Shown here piece by piece: positions 62,816 to 64,000 of a stretch of DNA of 64,000 bases (position 1 is the first letter of the stretch; every line of letters begins with the position of its first letter). Source of the stretch: Riemerella anatipestifer. Lineage in GTDB: Bacteria > Bacteroidota > Bacteroidia > Flavobacteriales > Weeksellaceae. Under the pieces are notes generated by a model. It did not search any database, was not told the DNA's origin, and saw only the letters and a list, made by a program, of their open reading frames with translations. The stretch covers positions 806,001-870,000 of the forward strand of contig NZ_CP142016.1 in the NCBI RefSeq assembly GCF_035666175.1, written 5' to 3'. A program made the position numbers and the translations under genes.

Positions 62816-64000
62816 TTAGTTTGAGAAACTTGCTAACTCTTGTTTTTGGCTATTGTAAACCCTATATTCTAAATATTTGAAAGAGTCTCTCGGGATAATA
62901 GTTACCCACTTTTTGTACTTTAAGTACCATTTGGTCTGTATACTCATAAGACCTTTGGTAAGGTAAGCCTCCACAAACGGATGGGTGTGTAGATAAAGCC
63001 TTCCTTTTTCTTTTTGCATAAGTCCTTTTAGGACTTCTGTCATTTTCTCTACAATGACCACCGGTGCTAAAATTTCACCGTCTTTATTTGGGTTTTCTTC
63101 CTTAGTTTCTATCACCGTTTCAGAACGAACCCTTTGCCTTGTAATTTGTATCAGTCCAAATTTACTAGGTGGCAAAATCTTATGTTTTGCCTTATCTCGT
63201 TTCATTTCATTTTTAAGATGCTCGTAAAGTTCTCTACGATGCTCGGCATCTCTCATATCTATGAAATCTACTACTATAATGCCTCCCATATCTCTAAGCC
63301 TTAGCTGTCTTGCAATCTCTGTAGCTGCCATTCTGTTTACGTTAAAGGCATGCTCTTTATTAGCTTGGCTTCCTGCGGTTATATTGTTTCCAGAATTTAC
63401 ATCTATCACATGCAGTGCTTCTGTATGCTCTATAACCAAATAAGCACCTTTGGAGCTGGGGATATTAACATGCTTACCAAAGCTTTGCTTAAGCTGTTTT
63501 TCTACATTATAGTATTCTAATAGTGGGATATGATGGTCATAAAATTCCACTATATTTTTTCTCTCTGGTGCAATTACCTCTAGGTAATTTTTCATTTCTT
63601 GCACCATATCTTCATCATCACAGATGATGCTTACAAAATCTGCATTAAAATTATCCCTTAGGATAGCAGACGCTTTTTCTTCCTCACTTAGGATTTTAGA
63701 AGGCACTTTGCCTCGTTGTATGTTCTTAAAACAAGTCTCCCACTTCTGAACCAACTGGTTCATATCATTATGAAGCTCAGCTACTTTTTTACCTTCTGCT
63801 ACGGTTCTTATAATTACCCCAAAACCTTCTGGTTTGATGCTTTCTATAAGCGCTCTCAGGCGTTCTCTCTCCGCCGAGTCTTTAATTTTCTTTGATACCG
63901 AAACTTTTTGGTCAAATGGTATCAATACTAAAAAACGCCCCGTAAGAGAAACTTGGGTAGAAATTCTAGCTCCTTTAGTAGAGATAGGCTCTTTGGTAAC
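62816..64000 (-). CDS. rng: Ribonuclease G/E family endoribonuclease (N-terminus outside window)
   Basis: 394 residues are visible; the frame is open to base 64000, so the N-terminal S1 domain is outside. GARISTQVSLTGRFLVLIPF begins the visible part. The RNase G catalytic Asp residues lie in HVIDVNSGNN and IIVVDFIDMRDAE. The CxxC zinc link of E. coli RNase E is not evident. There is no C-terminal scaffold extension, so it is of RNase G size. It processes rRNA and decays mRNA in the cytoplasm. Confidence 0.93.
   Translation of the reverse strand, partial: VTKEPISTKGARISTQVSLTGRFLVLIPFDQKVSVSKKIKDSAERERLRALIESIKPEGFGVIIRTVAEGKKVAELHNDMNQLVQKWETCFKNIQRGKVPSKILSEEEKASAILRDNFNADFVSIICDDEDMVQEMKNYLEVIAPERKNIVEFYDHHIPLLEYYNVEKQLKQSFGKHVNIPSSKGAYLVIEHTEALHVIDVNSGNNITAGSQANKEHAFNVNRMAATEIARQLRLRDMGGIIVVDFIDMRDAEHRRELYEHLKNEMKRDKAKHKILPPSKFGLIQITRQRVRSETVIETKEENPNKDGEILAPVVIVEKMTEVLKGLMQKEKGRLYLHTHPFVEAYLTKGLMSIQTKWYLKYKKWVTIIPRDSFKYLEYRVYNSQKQELASFSN

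Overview
The window looks like chromosome of a member of the Flavobacteriia, most likely Riemerella anatipestifer or a close relative in the Weeksellaceae. The DNA is AT-rich. Promoters carry the Bacteroidota TAnnTTTG box rather than a sigma70 -10 box, and Shine-Dalgarno sequences are nearly absent. There are SusC/SusD and TonB-dependent receptors, a bacillithiol gene (bshA), a mevalonate-pathway HMG-CoA reductase and probable sphingolipid synthesis. Four copies of a 980-bp IS982-family element resemble what I recall of Riemerella ISRa1. The species name is an inference; no 16S gene is present.

Layout. 1-4.0 kb (minus): nagZ-like glycosidase, bshA and a DUF2851 gene cut by the window edge. 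4.1-5.8 kb: IS copy 1 fused to a decayed fragment of a mobile element. 5.9-11.3 kb (plus): mutS2, tex, pdhB. 11.4-19.7 kb (mostly minus): yjdM, an alpha-oxoamine synthase (probable serine palmitoyltransferase), IS copy 2 (frameshifted), a GIY-YIG protein, a polyprenyl diphosphate synthase, a secreted protein, a Nudix hydrolase (plus), a POT peptide transporter and a small outer-membrane barrel. 19.8-24.5 kb: IS copy 3, an ECF sigma factor overlapping lipA, then the glycolytic pair pfkA-gap. 24.7-28.8 kb: a His/Cys-bearing small protein, a TonB receptor and a His-rich lipoprotein that look like one metal-uptake operon, plus a barrel protein. 28.9-32.0 kb: IS copy 4, trigger factor and an RlpA-like protein. 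32.1-36.8 kb: a glycerol operon (glpD-glpK-glpF-outer membrane protein) whose glpK carries an in-frame stop. 37-44.7 kb: ribBA with a degenerate GTP cyclohydrolase half, a TerC-family protein, an AddA-like helicase-nuclease, a PASTA protein and an RluD-type pseudouridine synthase. 44.7-52.3 kb: a gene remnant, a 12-G tract and a SusD/SusC/zinc-protease operon. 52.4-64 kb: tRNA-Gln, mvaA, DUF423, sucC, a tight four-gene operon, a DUF4469 protein, a large coiled-coil surface protein with a (GT)20 tract upstream, and RNase G cut by the window end.

Most of the window is ordinary core genome. No phage-defence island, CRISPR array or complete new multi-gene system was recognised. The most useful leads are the nonsense codon in glpK, the 12-G and (GT)20 tracts, an intergenic element with two mutually exclusive perfect inverted repeats at 59.3 kb, the GC-rich hairpin-rich segment at 38.3 kb, the phased TTAACA cluster before rlpA, the putative metal-uptake operon, and IS copy 1, which lacks a target duplication and abuts a foreign remnant.
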